Shown: positions 25,625-36,483, counted from the first letter of the stretch. The stretch: 64,000 nt of DNA from Nostoc carneum NIES-2107 (GCA_002368155.1 AP018180.1:6218908-6282907), one strand, 5' to 3'. A program made the numbers and translations. The notes: generated from the letters alone by a model not told the origin.

Positions 25625-26608
25625 TTAACTTGCAACGTATTCTTTGACATTGGCTCGACGGCGACGTAAATGAGCAAGAGCTTGATGCTCTAACTGGCGA
25701 ACGCGTTCGCGGCTGAGATTTAATCTCTCACCAACTTTCGCCAAAGACATTTCATTACCATCTTCCAAGCCAAAGCGCAGAGCTAGAACTTCTCGCTGTT
25801 GGGGAGTTAGTTCTGCTAACAGCGTGTTCAAGTCTTGGCGCAAAAATTCTTGGGTGGTGTAATACTCTGGAGATGGGCCGTCATCTTCGAGCATTTCTTG
25901 TAGTTCGGTATCTTGGTTATCACCCACGCGCACATCCAAAGAAACTGGCTGACGAGCCATATTTAAGTACTCGCGGATTTGCATAGGCTCTAGCTCGAGT
26001 TCGTGAGCAATTTCCGCTGGGTTGGGCGATCGCCCTAACTTTTGAGCTAGTTCGCGCTGTACTTTTTTGATTTTGTTCAGCTTCTCGGTAATGTGGATCG
26101 GTAAACGAATAGTACGCCCTTGTTGAGCGATCGCTCTCGTAATTGCTTGGCGAATCCACCAGTAAGCATAAGTTGAGAACTTGTAGCCACGCATCGGATC
26201 GAATTTCTCTACACCCCGCTCTAATCCGAGAGTTCCTTCTTGGATTAAATCCAGAAACTCCATATTGCGCTTCTGATATTTTTTCGCAATAGCAACTACT
26301 AAGCGGAGGTTCGCTTCAATCATCTTTTGCTTAGCGCGTTTACCTTGAGCTACTGTCTGTTTCACTTCAGTTTCAGATTGGCGAACTTGCTCCGCCCACT
26401 CTGGTAAACTTGGTTCGCGGTGCAGCTTCTTCGCCAACGCCTCTTTAGCGTCCAGTAGCGTCATCATTTGTTGCACCTGCTTCCCAAAAACAATCTCTTG
26501 CTCACGGGTTAGCAGTGGCACACGACCAATTTCTCGCAGATAGGTTCGCACCATATCAGCCGTGAATTTGGTGTTTAGGTTTTCGGTTGCGGTGTTAACA
26601 GTAGGCAT
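25625..26608 (-). CDS. RNA polymerase sigma factor, RpoD-like group 2
   Basis: 327 residues. It has region 1.2 ([17 protein letters not shown]), 2.1-2.4 ([56 protein letters not shown]), region 3 (about 180-235) and region 4.2 with the helix-turn-helix [20 protein letters not shown]. The region 2.4 and 4.2 residues that read -10 and -35 boxes look intact. The short N-terminus and the absence of the long region 1.1 insert make it a non-essential group 2 factor (SigB/C/D/E class) rather than the primary SigA. Which paralogue it is cannot be settled by eye. A strong terminator follows. Confidence 0.93.
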   Translation of the reverse strand: MPTVNTATENLNTKFTADMVRTYLREIGRVPLLTREQEIVFGKQVQQMMTLLDAKEALAKKLHREPSLPEWAEQVRQSETEVKQTVAQGKRAKQKMIEANLRLVVAIAKKYQKRNMEFLDLIQEGTLGLERGVEKFDPMRGYKFSTYAYWWIRQAITRAIAQQGRTIRLPIHITEKLNKIKKVQRELAQKLGRSPNPAEIAHELELEPMQIREYLNMARQPVSLDVRVGDNQDTELQEMLEDDGPSPEYYTTQEFLRQDLNTLLAELTPQQREVLALRFGLEDGNEMSLAKVGERLNLSRERVRQLEHQALAHLRRRRANVKEYVAS

Positions 26609-27096
26609 TGGTGCGTTGTCCTCTACTCCGTAAACACAATGAATATTTAATCACTAAACTATGGGGGATTAGCAAAGGAAGTACATATATCACAGAACAT
26701 AGGGGGATACTATAAGTAATTAATTTATACAGCCGTTCACATGACGGTGTACCGCTGAGATAGGTTCCCCTACCCTCCCTAAATTTTGCAATCTACTTAG
26801 ATATAGACTGGCTTTTGTTCAACAATTCTTCTTGCCGTTAGTTACGGGCGGTAACTATAAAATGCGAAGTCGATATGAGTTTTACTTTTATTATAATACG
26901 ATAAATCTGGTAGATAGTAAAGTGTCCCAGATAAATCTTCCAATTATAGGGCACAACGGTTTGTTTGGCAAAAAAATTTGAAATTCCTTTAACTGCTTAC
27001 TATATCTATAGTGACGCGAAAACCCCGGCTTCTGTTGCCGAGAAGTAGGGAGATAACCGAACTGATTGCCTAGTCGTAGGGTGGGATGTTACGAAA
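26609..27096. other. Intergenic region, sigma factor promoter side
   Basis: About 490 bp upstream of the sigma factor. It contains small inverted repeats such as AGTTAC-GGGCG-GTAACT (26840-26856) that may be regulatory. No gene or RNA was recognised. Confidence 0.45.
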
Positions 27097-27128
27097 TGGG
27101 GATTGGGGACTGGGGATTGGGGACTGGG
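27097..27128. repeat. GGGGATT/GGGGACT heptamers
   Basis: About four heptamers downstream of the HerA-type gene, of the same type as at 14063-14127. Confidence 0.75.
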
Positions 27129-27153
27129 AAGAAAATACTTTTGACTCTTGTAC

Positions 27154-27173
27154 AGACGCGATTAATCGCGTCT
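27154..27173. repeat. Dispersed palindrome, copy 2
   Basis: AGACGCGATTAATCGCGTCT, a perfect 20-bp palindrome 9 bp past the stop of the HerA-type gene. It is preceded by CTTTTGACTCTTGTAC, also found beside other copies. Confidence 0.9.
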
Positions 27174-27182
27174 CTATCTTGA

Positions 27183-28916
27183 CTAAAAGCCTAAATCGGC
27201 TCTGGCTAGTTCAGCTGCGGCGAAGAGTTCTTCGTCGGGTTTTTCTTCCCAAGCGGGATCACCAATTTCTGCGTAGAAGGTAGCATCGTAGGGACGGGTA
27301 CGGACTACCACTGGCATAGGTACCGCGTGACCTAAAATTAAGGCTTGTTGCTTGGAATCTAGCTTTGCTAATACTGATCGCAGGCTGCCAGCACCAGAGA
27401 CTCCCGTGAAAATTGCGTCAATGTCTTTTTCATCATTGAGCAAGGCGGTGATGCGAGTCCCAATTTGGGACATAACTTCATTATCTATCCCTGATGGGCG
27501 TTGATCAACTACTAGTAACGTTACGAAATATTTTCGCATTTCGCGGGCAATTGTTCCAAAGATGGTACTTTGAACGATCGCAGGATCTAAGAAACGGTGG
27601 GCTTCCTCAATGGTAATCACAAGTTGCGTTGGGCGATCGCTTACGTTGCCACTATGCAAAAATCTTTCGGCTTTGCTGACATAATGGCTATGAATTCTTC
27701 TGGTGATCATATTTGTCACCAACATATATGAGAGCATATCCGACTGGGAGCCAAATTCGACTACCACGTGCTTACCGGCTTCGAGCGATCGCAAAATTTG
27801 ATTAATATAGTTCTGCGGACAAGCGGCTCGCATATACTTCAAGTTATCTAAGCGCAGCAGTTTACGCTGCAAGGACATAATTGAACCTTGGTGTCCCCGC
27901 TTTTCTTCGCAAAACATCTTGATTTCTTCGTTAGTCATGTTCAACAACTGAAGAATCCAAGACTTACCATATTCAGCGTAAAGAATATTCGCATTATCTA
28001 GGGCTGCTTCTGATAGTCCTAAATCACGAGAACATAACTTAACGTCTTCAACTTCTATTTGTTCATAACTGAGATAAAGTTCTTGCGCGTCCCGTACACC
28101 CCGGCGCTTTGTCGATTCGGGATCGAGGGTGTAAACTTCCACCTTACCGGGAAATAATTGTTTTAATCCTTTAACTGTACTATATTGCTTACCTTCACAG
28201 ACGGCTTGCCAGCCATACTCAGAATGCATATCAAAAATTAAATTTACCGCCGCGTTTTTCCGGACTATCCCAGCTAAAACTAAGCGTGTAAGAAAAGATT
28301 TACCAGTTCCAGATTTCCCAAATACTCCGTTACTGCGTTCCACAAACCTGTCTAAATCAATACAGACTGGCACGTCCATATCTAGCGGTTTACCAATGGA
28401 GAAGTTTTTTCTGTGGGTATCATCTTCCCAACCAAAGACACGGCGAAAATCTTCTTCACTGGTTTCGTAAACTTGGCTAAAGTGACTGGGAATCGTTTTT
28501 ACTGGTAACAATTCCATTGTGGTGCTAGTTTGAGGCTGAAACGAAGCCAAACCAGTCATTGATGGCGTAAAAGGATTAGCTGATTTCCCATTTGTCGGTG
28601 AGAAAGATTCCTCAACTTCTTCTGGGGTAAACATCAACATCGGCGCAAGGTTAATCGTACCGTATGTTCCGCTACCAGCTAATACTTCCCGTAAAAAAGT
28701 ATCTTCCCAATTGGGTGGATCGGCAGTAATACGGGCATTAGCGGTTCCTAACGCCACATCTGTCAGCATACAGAAAAAGCGCGATCGCATCCCTTGCACG
28801 ACTAAAAACTTACCCACTCGCATATCTTCAACAGAGATATCCGGGTGTAATCTTACTTCTAACCCTCCAGTCAGAGAGCCTTGGGTGACTGAACCTAATG
28901 GTTGTCCAGAATTCAT
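27183..28916 (-). CDS. HerA-like ATPase (DUF87 family)
   Basis: 577 residues. An N-terminal beta-barrel-like part (about 1-130) contains VRLHPDISVEDMRVGKFLVV. A central ATPase has Walker A GKSGTGKSFLTRL (about 199-211), Walker B LVITIEEAHRF (about 440) and the sensor-type string LLVVDQRPSGID. HerA/FtsK-superfamily ATPases pump or process DNA, often with NurA nuclease in archaea. In cyanobacteria this stand-alone form is common and its role is not settled. The C-terminus ends with acidic helices. No nuclease gene is adjacent, so I keep the call at family level. Confidence 0.82.
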   Translation of the reverse strand: MNSGQPLGSVTQGSLTGGLEVRLHPDISVEDMRVGKFLVVQGMRSRFFCMLTDVALGTANARITADPPNWEDTFLREVLAGSGTYGTINLAPMLMFTPEEVEESFSPTNGKSANPFTPSMTGLASFQPQTSTTMELLPVKTIPSHFSQVYETSEEDFRRVFGWEDDTHRKNFSIGKPLDMDVPVCIDLDRFVERSNGVFGKSGTGKSFLTRLVLAGIVRKNAAVNLIFDMHSEYGWQAVCEGKQYSTVKGLKQLFPGKVEVYTLDPESTKRRGVRDAQELYLSYEQIEVEDVKLCSRDLGLSEAALDNANILYAEYGKSWILQLLNMTNEEIKMFCEEKRGHQGSIMSLQRKLLRLDNLKYMRAACPQNYINQILRSLEAGKHVVVEFGSQSDMLSYMLVTNMITRRIHSHYVSKAERFLHSGNVSDRPTQLVITIEEAHRFLDPAIVQSTIFGTIAREMRKYFVTLLVVDQRPSGIDNEVMSQIGTRITALLNDEKDIDAIFTGVSGAGSLRSVLAKLDSKQQALILGHAVPMPVVVRTRPYDATFYAEIGDPAWEEKPDEELFAAAELARADLGF

Positions 28917-29555
28917 TTGATTAGTTACATCAATGTTGGGCTGATCTTATGTGCGTTCCAGTTGTAGAGTTCAAACTTGCCACGAAATTCTAGCACAAAT
29001 AGGTTGGGGACTGGGTATCTGACAGATGCAGGTATTTTACGGTGAGGGGAAATCAGAGTAATCAAATCCAGCAACAGGGGTTAAAGGAAATGAAGAACGC
29101 GTACTTCGGGCCTTAGCGGTTCGTTTATTCCTTGATTTACGCCACATAAGTATATAGATAATCGAGAACCTTCTGTACATCCGTGCGTACTTAGCTAAAT
29201 CACTCTTGAATCAGAAATATAACTAATATTTAATCTTGCCAAATCAAGTGATATCTCTTCCCTTCCTCAGCCAGTAATTTCAGCCATCAACCAAGAAATT
29301 TATATAAGAATAATTAATGTTATAAAACTCATATATGTATTTTCCGAAAATATAACTGTAGCTACACTTTTTTGATTTTTTATCATCCTAAGATTAATTT
29401 TTTATATAAAAATATCTAAATACCTGCTCTTCACTCAATTTGCTATTGACAACCCGTAGCTTGAACGAGTTAACTTTATTTGTGCCAACTACATCCTCAC
29501 AAGTTCCTCAAGTTTTTTACTTAACTTAACAATAGATGAGGCAGAGCGAAAAACA
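28917..29555. other. Divergent intergenic region with a degenerate repeat
   Basis: About 640 bp between the divergent HerA-type and hydrogenase-protease genes. At about 29085-29140 the inverse of a GAACGAACCGCTAAGG..GAAGTAC block resembles the core of the MITE at 24205-24327, so it may be a decayed relative. The rest is AT-rich and should carry promoters for both genes. No ORF looks real. Confidence 0.45.
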
Positions 29556-29993
29556 ATGAGTAATGTAGTAGCAATTGGTTATGGGAATGACTTACGTAGT
29601 GATGATGGTATTGGACAACGTGTAGCTCATGCCTTGGATTTTAACAACGTCAAATCTTTGGCTGTTCACCAACTCACTCCAGAACTTGCAGATACTTTAG
29701 CAAGTGCTGATTTAGCAATTTTTATTGATGCTTGTGTAGCTTCCGAAAATACTGAAGTGCAAGTAAAACCCCTCTCTCCAGAATTTTCTAATGTTATCGC
29801 CGGACATACAGCAGATCCGCGATCGCTTTTAGCATTAACACAAGCACTTTATGGTTATTGTCCCCCAGCTTGGTGGGTAATCGTCCCAGGAGAAAATTTT
29901 GCCATAGGCGATCGCCTTTCAGAATTTGCAGAAACAGGTGTGGCGATCGCTTTAGAAAAAATTACGCAAATTATTAATCAAGATTACAGGTAG
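29556..29993 (+). CDS. hoxW: Hydrogenase maturation protease (HoxW-like)
   Basis: 145 residues of peptidase family M52. It has the N-terminal GYGNDLRSDDGIG (residues 8-20), the metal-binding Asp strand IFIDAC, the His block AGHTADPRSLL and AWWVIVPGENF. The enzyme removes the C-terminal tail of a NiFe hydrogenase large subunit after nickel insertion. The strings HQLTPELA and AWWV.P resemble my recollection of cyanobacterial HoxW (bidirectional hydrogenase) more than HupW, so the symbol is tentative. No hydrogenase gene is in the window. It is 9 bp upstream of the synthetase gene, in an operon. Confidence 0.8.
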   Translation: MSNVVAIGYGNDLRSDDGIGQRVAHALDFNNVKSLAVHQLTPELADTLASADLAIFIDACVASENTEVQVKPLSPEFSNVIAGHTADPRSLLALTQALYGYCPPAWWVIVPGENFAIGDRLSEFAETGVAIALEKITQIINQDYR

Positions 29994-30002
29994 TCGCAAC
30001 TC

Positions 30003-32807
30003 ATGCAAAATACACTAAATTCAATTATCGAACCTGCCTACGATATTCTTCGCACTGAGAAAGCTAATCCCCTCGATTTCATCTTTTCACCGCGCAATGT
30101 AGCTGTCATTGGTGCTACCGAAAAACAAGGTAGTGTGGGACGGACTTTGTTATGGAATTTAATTAGCAGTCCTTTCGGTGGTACTGTTTTTCCCGTCAAT
30201 CCCAAACGTAATAGCATCCTGGGAATCAAAGCCTACCCGACAATTTTTGATGTTCCAGAAAAAGTAGATTTGGCAGTAATTGCTACTCCTGCACCCACCG
30301 TCCCAGGTATTATTGCTGATTGTGTAACAGCCGGTGTCAAAAGTGCGATTATCCTCAGCGCAGGTTTTAAAGAAGCAGGGCCAGAAGGTATTGCTTTAGA
30401 ACAGCAAATTCTGCAACAAGCCCGTCTGGGTAATATGCGGATTATTGGCCCGAACTGCTTGGGTGTGATGAGTCCCCACACTGGACTGAATGCAACTTTT
30501 GCCAGTGCTATGGCGCGTCCTGGTAACGTCGGCTTTATTAGTCAAAGTGGCGCGCTTTGCACAGCCATTCTCGATTGGAGTTTCCGGGAAAATGTTGGCT
30601 TTAGTGCCTTCGTTTCCCTTGGTTCGATGCTAGATGTGGGCTGGGGCGATTTAATTTATTACCTGGGCGACGATCCCCATACAAAAAGTATTGTAATTTA
30701 CATGGAATCCGTGGGTGATGCCCGCTCATTCCTCTCAGCAGCTAGAGAAGTAGCTTTAACTAAACCAATTATTGTAATTAAAGCCGGTCGTACTGAAGCC
30801 GCCGCCAAAGCCGCAGCGTCTCACACAGGAGCATTAGCAGGTAGTGATAAAGTTTTAGATGCCGCTTTCCGCCGTTGTGGAGTGTTGCGCGTCAACAGTA
30901 TCTCTGACTTGTTCGATATGGCAGAGGTGCTAGCCAAACAACCCCGTCCCAAAGGCCCGCGTTTGACAATTCTTACCAACGCTGGCGGCCCTGGTGTACT
31001 GGCTACCGATGCATTAATTTCATCAGGTGGCGAAGTTGCACCAATTTCCGAACAAACTCGCACGTCCCTCAACGAGTTTTTACCAACCCACTGGAGTCAC
31101 GACAACCCTGTTGATATTCTGGGTGATGCCGATCCTCAAAGATATACCAAAGCTTTAGAAATTGCGGCTCAAGATCCCAATAGTGATGGCTTATTGGTGA
31201 TTCTCACACCACAATCGATGACAGATCCCACCGCCACCGCCGAACAACTGAAGCACTATGTAGAAAGTTCACAGCAAAAATCTCAGCCAGCTAAACCCAT
31301 CTTGGCAAGTTGGATGGGAGGTGCAGATGTAGCAGCTGGGGAGATGATTTTAAATCGCCAAAGTATCCCGACTTACGCTTATCCAGATACGGCGGCGCGT
31401 GTATTTAGCTATATGTGGCAGTCTAGCTATAATTTGCGCGGTATTTATGAAACCCCTGTCTTACCTACTACTGATTCTGGTTCCGGTATCCCCAATCGCC
31501 AATATGTGAATAAAATCATCCAAACTGCCAGACTAGCAGGGCGGACGATTCTCACTGAATTTGAATCGAAGGAAATCTTAGCAGCTTACGGCATTCCTGT
31601 CGTTGGGACTTGTATTGCCCGTAATGAGGAGCAAGCAGTTGAATGTGCAGAAAAATTAGGCTATCCAGTTGTTCTGAAGCTATTTTCCCACATTATTACC
31701 CATAAAACCGATGTGGGCGGTGTGCAATTAAATATCACCGATGCCGAATCTGTGAGACGTGCATATCGCGCCATTGAATCTGCCTTACAAGAGAAGGTAC
31801 AAACCGATCCGCATTACGCAAAACTCGGCAGCGAAAATCCAGATATCTTCCTGGGTGTTACCGTGCAACCAATGGTGAAAACCCACGGTTATGAACTCAT
31901 TATTGGTAGTAGCCTCGATCCGCAATTTGGGCCAGTATTGCTATTTGGTACAGGCGGACAACTAGTAGAAGTTTTCCAAGATAGAGCGATCGCCCTTCCA
32001 CCCCTCAACTCTACCCTAGCGCGGCGGATGATGGAACAAACGCAGATTTATAAAGCGCTAACAGGCGTTAGAGGGCGTAAAAGTGTAGATATGGAAGCTT
32101 TAGAACAATTAATGGTGGCATTTAGTCAATTAGTTGTCGAACAACGCTGGATTAAGGAAATTGATATTAACCCCTTACTAGCTTCCGAAGAACAATTAAT
32201 TGCCTTAGATGGGCGGATTATCCTTCACGATGCCGATATTACAGAGGAGCAACTACCAAAATTAGCGATTCGCCCCTATCCTACACAATATATAGGACGA
32301 TGGACACTGAAAAATCAAACTCCAGTTACCATCCGTCCCATCCGTCCCGAAGATGAACCGTTAATGGTGCAATTCCACCACACCCTCTCTGAGGAAAGCG
32401 TTTATTTCCGATATTTCCACCTAATTAAATTAAGCCAAAGAGTCGCCCACGATCGCCTCACAAGGATTTGCTTTATCGACTATGATCGCGAAATTGCCTT
32501 AGTCGTAGAATCGCAAAATTCCACCAAAGAAGCCAAGGAAATCTTAGCAGTAGGGCGGTTAAGTAAAGTACATGGCACCAACACCGCCGAATTTGCCATT
32601 GTCGTTAGCGATCGCGTGCAATGTCAAGGCGTAGGTACAGAATTACTCGGACGACTCATCGAAATTGGGCGAGATGAACAACTTAGTAAAATTACTGCTG
32701 ACATCTTAGCGGAAAATCACGGAATGCAAAAAGTCTGCGAAAAGCTAGGTTTCCGCATTCAACGCACCGCAGATCCTACAGTAGTTAAAGCCGAATTTGA
32801 TTTGTAG
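30003..32807 (+). CDS. Acyl-CoA synthetase (NDP-forming)/GNAT acetyltransferase fusion (PatZ/Pat-like)
   Basis: 934 residues. It has a CoA-binding domain (about 25-150, [19 protein letters not shown]), two succinyl-CoA ligase-like domains (about 160-490) with the motif [10 protein letters not shown], and an ATP-grasp domain (about 520-745, [29 protein letters not shown]). A C-terminal GNAT domain (about 765-934) has [14 protein letters not shown] and [17 protein letters not shown] as acetyl-CoA-binding motif. This is the architecture of PatZ/YfiQ lysine acetyltransferases, in which the synthetase part is often inactive; here the [10 protein letters not shown] histidine is kept. It may regulate acetyl-CoA synthetase or other enzymes by lysine acetylation. 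It follows the hydrogenase protease in one operon. Confidence 0.88.
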   Translation: MQNTLNSIIEPAYDILRTEKANPLDFIFSPRNVAVIGATEKQGSVGRTLLWNLISSPFGGTVFPVNPKRNSILGIKAYPTIFDVPEKVDLAVIATPAPTVPGIIADCVTAGVKSAIILSAGFKEAGPEGIALEQQILQQARLGNMRIIGPNCLGVMSPHTGLNATFASAMARPGNVGFISQSGALCTAILDWSFRENVGFSAFVSLGSMLDVGWGDLIYYLGDDPHTKSIVIYMESVGDARSFLSAAREVALTKPIIVIKAGRTEAAAKAAASHTGALAGSDKVLDAAFRRCGVLRVNSISDLFDMAEVLAKQPRPKGPRLTILTNAGGPGVLATDALISSGGEVAPISEQTRTSLNEFLPTHWSHDNPVDILGDADPQRYTKALEIAAQDPNSDGLLVILTPQSMTDPTATAEQLKHYVESSQQKSQPAKPILASWMGGADVAAGEMILNRQSIPTYAYPDTAARVFSYMWQSSYNLRGIYETPVLPTTDSGSGIPNRQYVNKIIQTARLAGRTILTEFESKEILAAYGIPVVGTCIARNEEQAVECAEKLGYPVVLKLFSHIITHKTDVGGVQLNITDAESVRRAYRAIESALQEKVQTDPHYAKLGSENPDIFLGVTVQPMVKTHGYELIIGSSLDPQFGPVLLFGTGGQLVEVFQDRAIALPPLNSTLARRMMEQTQIYKALTGVRGRKSVDMEALEQLMVAFSQLVVEQRWIKEIDINPLLASEEQLIALDGRIILHDADITEEQLPKLAIRPYPTQYIGRWTLKNQTPVTIRPIRPEDEPLMVQFHHTLSEESVYFRYFHLIKLSQRVAHDRLTRICFIDYDREIALVVESQNSTKEAKEILAVGRLSKVHGTNTAEFAIVVSDRVQCQGVGTELLGRLIEIGRDEQLSKITADILAENHGMQKVCEKLGFRIQRTADPTVVKAEFDL

Positions 32808-32908
32808 TTTGTCCTTTGTCATTTGTCATTTGTAATTAGCCAAATTCCCTCACCAGGTTGAATTTAATTACAGCAGATTGCAATTTGGTGAGGTACAGAT
32901 AATTATAA

Positions 32909-32929
32909 GGGCAAGGCAGTGCCTTGCCC
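32909..32929. terminator. Palindromic repeat between convergent genes
   Basis: GGGCAAGGCA-G-TGCCTTGCCC forms a 10-bp stem with a single-base apex, between the synthetase stop (32807) and the TPR-protein stop (33060). It is a common cyanobacterial repeat and may end transcripts from both sides. Loose ATTACCA heptamers follow at 33011-33052. Confidence 0.5.
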
Positions 32930-33059
32930 CTACCTGCTTACCTTATTTACCTGACATAAGCTGTATAAAAATACCCTTTTCCCATCACTTCAAAGATAGG
33001 GAATAGGGTAAATTACCAATTACCAATTACCAATTACCAATTACCAATTACCCATCACC

Positions 33060-34328
33060 TTAATTATTACGATCGCGCTCTAAATCCGCAATCACTTTTT
33101 GTAAATACCACTCTTCTGGCATTTGCGGATAATAATCTTTTTTCTGTTCAATTAAGCGTTGGGCGATTTCCCACTGTCCTCCAACCATACGCAATAAACG
33201 CTGACGTAGCAAGTTATATTTCTGGTTTTGGTTTTCTGGGAGAGATTTTTGAATTTTGTTGAGACTATTTAAAACTTGGTGATAATTGTCCCAATCTTCT
33301 TTTTCTAAAAAAATACTGATTGCTTTTTGATAATCATCCCGTGCGGCTAACATCTCTTCTAATAAAGTATGAGTAATCCCGCGATTATAGTAAGCTTGGG
33401 CATCGTCAGGATTAATTGATATCGCTTGGCTGTAGTCTTGAATTGCACCTAAATAATTGCTCATTGCACGATAAGCATTACCCCTAGCCACAAAAACCAA
33501 AGCATCTTGGGGTTGAAGTTGTAGCGCTTGGTTAAAATCCGCGATCGCACCTTGATAATCAGCTAATAAATATCGTGCTTTCCCGCGGTTGCGATAGACA
33601 ATCGCATCGTGAAAATCCAGCCGGAGTGCTTGGTTAAAATCTGCGATCGCTTCTTGATAGTTACCCATTTTGCACCGCACTACACCACGACAGCAGTAAG
33701 CTTGTGCATCTTGCGGATCGGCTTGCAACACCCAGTTTAAATCTTCAATGGCTTCGCGGGTGTCTCCCTTTTCTGCCTTATCTAATAATTGTTTAAAATA
33801 GTCTTTTTCTGATTTAATGGTGATATTCGGTGGATTTTGCGATACAACAGGGGATTTTTCTGGTGGCTGTAGTTCTTTTATTCTCTCCAAACACAGACGA
33901 CAATTTTCTGTGTCTTTCTGCTCTAGATATAATTCTGCCGCTTTCTTAAAATTAGCGATCGCATCTTGAATATATCCCTGTTTCCGCCGCACCATCCCCC
34001 GCAAGCTATGAGCAGCTGCGTAATTATAATTGAGACGAATGGCAGATTCTACATCTTCTAACGCACCCGGCAAATTTTTCAACGCCACCCTAGCCAAGGC
34101 GCGAGAATAGTATGCTGCTAAACTTTGGGGATTTTGCTTCAAAGCCTCAGTGTAATCGGAAACGGCTTGTAGAATTACCCCGGAATCATAATAAGCCAAA
34201 CCCCTTTGCAAGTAAGCTTCAGGAAAGAAAGGCGTAACTTGCAAAGCACGGTTAAACTCCTCAATGGCTCCAGCGTAGTCTTTTTGTTTCGCTTTTTCTA
34301 ACCCTCGGTAATAAAATTCGTCACTCAT
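33060..34328 (-). CDS. Tetratricopeptide repeat protein
   Basis: 422 residues with about nine TPR units. One block covers residues 1-140 (YYRGLEKAKQKDYAGAIEEF, AYLQRGLAYYDSG, AAHSLRGMVRRKQGYIQDAI), and a second covers about 185-330 (AYCCRGVVRCKMGNYQEAIADF, FHDAIVYRNRGKARYL). A charged linker (about 150-185, with KELQPPEKSPVVSQNPP) separates them. No signal peptide or membrane segment is seen, so it is cytoplasmic. TPR proteins mediate protein-protein contacts; no partner is suggested by neighbours. Convergent with the synthetase gene. Confidence 0.85.
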   Translation of the reverse strand: MSDEFYYRGLEKAKQKDYAGAIEEFNRALQVTPFFPEAYLQRGLAYYDSGVILQAVSDYTEALKQNPQSLAAYYSRALARVALKNLPGALEDVESAIRLNYNYAAAHSLRGMVRRKQGYIQDAIANFKKAAELYLEQKDTENCRLCLERIKELQPPEKSPVVSQNPPNITIKSEKDYFKQLLDKAEKGDTREAIEDLNWVLQADPQDAQAYCCRGVVRCKMGNYQEAIADFNQALRLDFHDAIVYRNRGKARYLLADYQGAIADFNQALQLQPQDALVFVARGNAYRAMSNYLGAIQDYSQAISINPDDAQAYYNRGITHTLLEEMLAARDDYQKAISIFLEKEDWDNYHQVLNSLNKIQKSLPENQNQKYNLLRQRLLRMVGGQWEIAQRLIEQKKDYYPQMPEEWYLQKVIADLERDRNN

Positions 34329-35495
34329 GGCGTTGATGAACTGAACTCAGTTAATTGATGACTACATAAGTATTCACCGTGACTCTAACTCATTTCCCAC
34401 TGCCATTATGATGTAAACTTAGGATTAATGTATATAAGCGCGCTTTACTAAATATTTTTGTGCTGTAACATCCCCCGTTAGAGTGAGATTCTTAGTACTG
34501 ACAATACTTTTTTTTATAAGTAGTAAATAATACTTAAAATCATGTCATGCAACTATACGTATAATTGAGTATTATTTGTCTCTAATATTAGCTTTTGCGT
34601 AGTTTTTTCTTTGATGAGGCATTCTAGGATAGTGTGATGGTAAAGATATTGTCATGTTTTCTTGACATTTGCCCATAAATACATAGAAAACATCCATAGC
34701 CGAACTTAGCTTCTGCAATGGTTGATTTTTAAATCTGAGAGAAGTAACGATGTAGCTACAATGCCGATGGAATATCAGTTCTCAGATATTAATGCTAACT
34801 GGTTATATAAAAACTAAATGTTTTTGAAGTATGAATAGTACGCTGAGATACATTTATTACTTAAGGAAAGTCTTATCATTGTGTATTTTTTAATACATTG
34901 AATCAAAAGTAACTTAATCCTGTATAGTAATTACCGAAAACTACAGTTATCTTTTTCAGTAAAACATTAAAAAATAATATAGTCAGTCAATTATGTAAGT
35001 AGACTACGTAAGCATATTACGCAAGCTAATTAATCTTTAGGGTTCACATCTAATCCAGGGAAATTCAAACTTACATATTGATCAAACACAGAAAGAGCTA
35101 TTTTTTAGCTCTACTACTATTGTGCAGATATATTGCAGATATAGACAGATATTTCTGATCGTATCCGGCAACTTCCTCAATTACTCTAGGATTCCATATC
35201 GCGGACTTCTAAAAAAGCTACTGTCCACATACCTGAGTTTTTCCCACAAGTCAGTTATCTAAATCTAGCTTATTTTCAAGCTATTTAGCTTTAGTACGGG
35301 ACTTTTTCGCAACTTAAGTATGGGGCTGCAAGCGAATATTAGTTACTAGCGAATCTTTGGCATTCGCTAACGAGGATTGAATATCGATATTCCCTTCATT
35401 TTTCTAGTCTTGAGCCATTCAAAAATTAGCACTAGCTAACTTAATTACGAATTTGTAATTAAGAGAATCAAAGTATTTGTGTTCCTGGAGAAATC
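34329..35495. other. Long non-coding AT-rich region before the terpene synthase
   Basis: About 1.17 kb, the longest gap without a gene in the window. It contains several hairpins (AGAGCTA at 35094-35100 with TAGCTCT at 35106-35112; TAGCGAAT at 35347-35354 with ATTCGCTA at 35362-35369) and an inverted repeat near the terpene start. No ORF over about 20 codons looks real. It may hold an untranslated leader, a small RNA or decayed DNA. Confidence 0.5.
35440..35463. promoter_or_regulatory. Perfect inverted repeat before the terpene synthase
   Basis: CTTAATTAC-6 bp-GTAATTAAG, a perfect 9+9 inverted repeat 32 bp upstream of the synthase ATG. Its size and place suit a dimeric regulator site or a leader hairpin. 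A ribosome site CCTGGAG (35484-35490) follows. Confidence 0.5.
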
Positions 35496-36464
35496 ATGGA
35501 AAAGTTCGTCTTACCAAATCTATACTGCCCATTCCCAACACGTATAAATGATCATGTTGAAGTTTTAGCAGAATATTCACTCGAATGGATATTGCGCTAC
35601 AAACTTATGGATAGAGAATCACTTTATCAAAAGTTTTTTAAAGCAAAATTTTATTTATTGAGTGCAGGTACTTATCCTGATTGCCCACTTGAAGAATTAA
35701 AGATTGCTAATGACGTGATTAGTTGGTTATTTATTTGGGATGACCAATGTGATGTATCTGATTTAGGTAAAAAACCAGAATTACTCAAGAGTCTGTGTAA
35801 CAGATTTTTAGAAATATTAAACGGTGCAGAACTAACTCATGATGATCTACCTCTTGGCTTTGCTTTAAGAGATATTAGAAAGCGAATTATCAATCGCGGA
35901 AATATCACCTTTTTTCATCATTTTGTGAATTCTTTTGAAGATTATTTTTATGGATGTATTGAGGAATCCAATAATCGTTCATACTTAGTCGTCCCTGAGC
36001 TTGAAGAATATCTCAAAATCCGTAGTTGCAATGCAGCAGCATCTCTGTGTCTTAACTTAATTGAATTTTGTAACCAAGTAGTTATTCCTTATGATGTACG
36101 GCATCATCAGGCGATTAAAAGTCTGACAAAAATGACTATTAATATTCTTGCTTGGTCAAATGATATCTTTTCTGCCCAAAGAGAAATGGCTAATGGTGAG
36201 TTTCATAATTTAGTTCTGGTTCTATATTATCAACAGCAAAAAACTATAGAACAATCTCTAAAAATAGCGGCAGAAATGCATGATTTAGAAGTTAAAAACC
36301 TGACAAACTTAATAGTAAATATTCCTAGCTTCGGAAAGGAAGTAGATGCTGAAGTTGCAAAATATATTTCGGGATTACAATCTTGGATACGTGGAAATCT
36401 CGACTGGTATGCCCATTCTGGACGCTATCAAATTGCAGAAAGAATGGAATTAGTTGCCTCTTAG
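35496..36464 (+). CDS. Class I sesquiterpene synthase (single domain)
   Basis: 322 residues, the size of one bacterial class I terpene cyclase domain. The metal-binding motifs are visible: WDDQCD at residues 81-86 (DDxxD type) and NDIFSAQRE at 222-230 (NSE motif, Asn222, Ser226, Glu230). A downstream pair RYQ (RY motif) is near the end. It cyclises farnesyl diphosphate by family precedent. In Nostoc the orthologous genes NS1 and NP1 make germacrene A and 8a-epi-alpha-selinene and sit in a minicluster with a P450 and a two-component protein, as here. The product cannot be read from sequence. It is not the two-domain geosmin synthase, which is about twice as long. The P450 follows 19 bp downstream. 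Confidence 0.88.
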   Translation: MEKFVLPNLYCPFPTRINDHVEVLAEYSLEWILRYKLMDRESLYQKFFKAKFYLLSAGTYPDCPLEELKIANDVISWLFIWDDQCDVSDLGKKPELLKSLCNRFLEILNGAELTHDDLPLGFALRDIRKRIINRGNITFFHHFVNSFEDYFYGCIEESNNRSYLVVPELEEYLKIRSCNAAASLCLNLIEFCNQVVIPYDVRHHQAIKSLTKMTINILAWSNDIFSAQREMANGEFHNLVLVLYYQQQKTIEQSLKIAAEMHDLEVKNLTNLIVNIPSFGKEVDAEVAKYISGLQSWIRGNLDWYAHSGRYQIAERMELVAS

Positions 36465-36483
36465 GAAATTACACTTTAAAACT

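Noticed and set aside
25337-25677. Frames of 78-90 residues overlapping heptamer repeats
   Set aside because: Their translations are the repeat itself (VIGHLSFVICH type strings) and they overlap the sigma factor end and terminator.
34761-34817. An 18-codon frame MPMEYQFSDINANWLYKN
   Set aside because: Too short, no strong ribosome site and no sign of conservation visible.
35496-36464. Geosmin synthase
   Set aside because: At 322 residues it has a single terpene cyclase domain. Geosmin synthases have two domains and about 700 residues.
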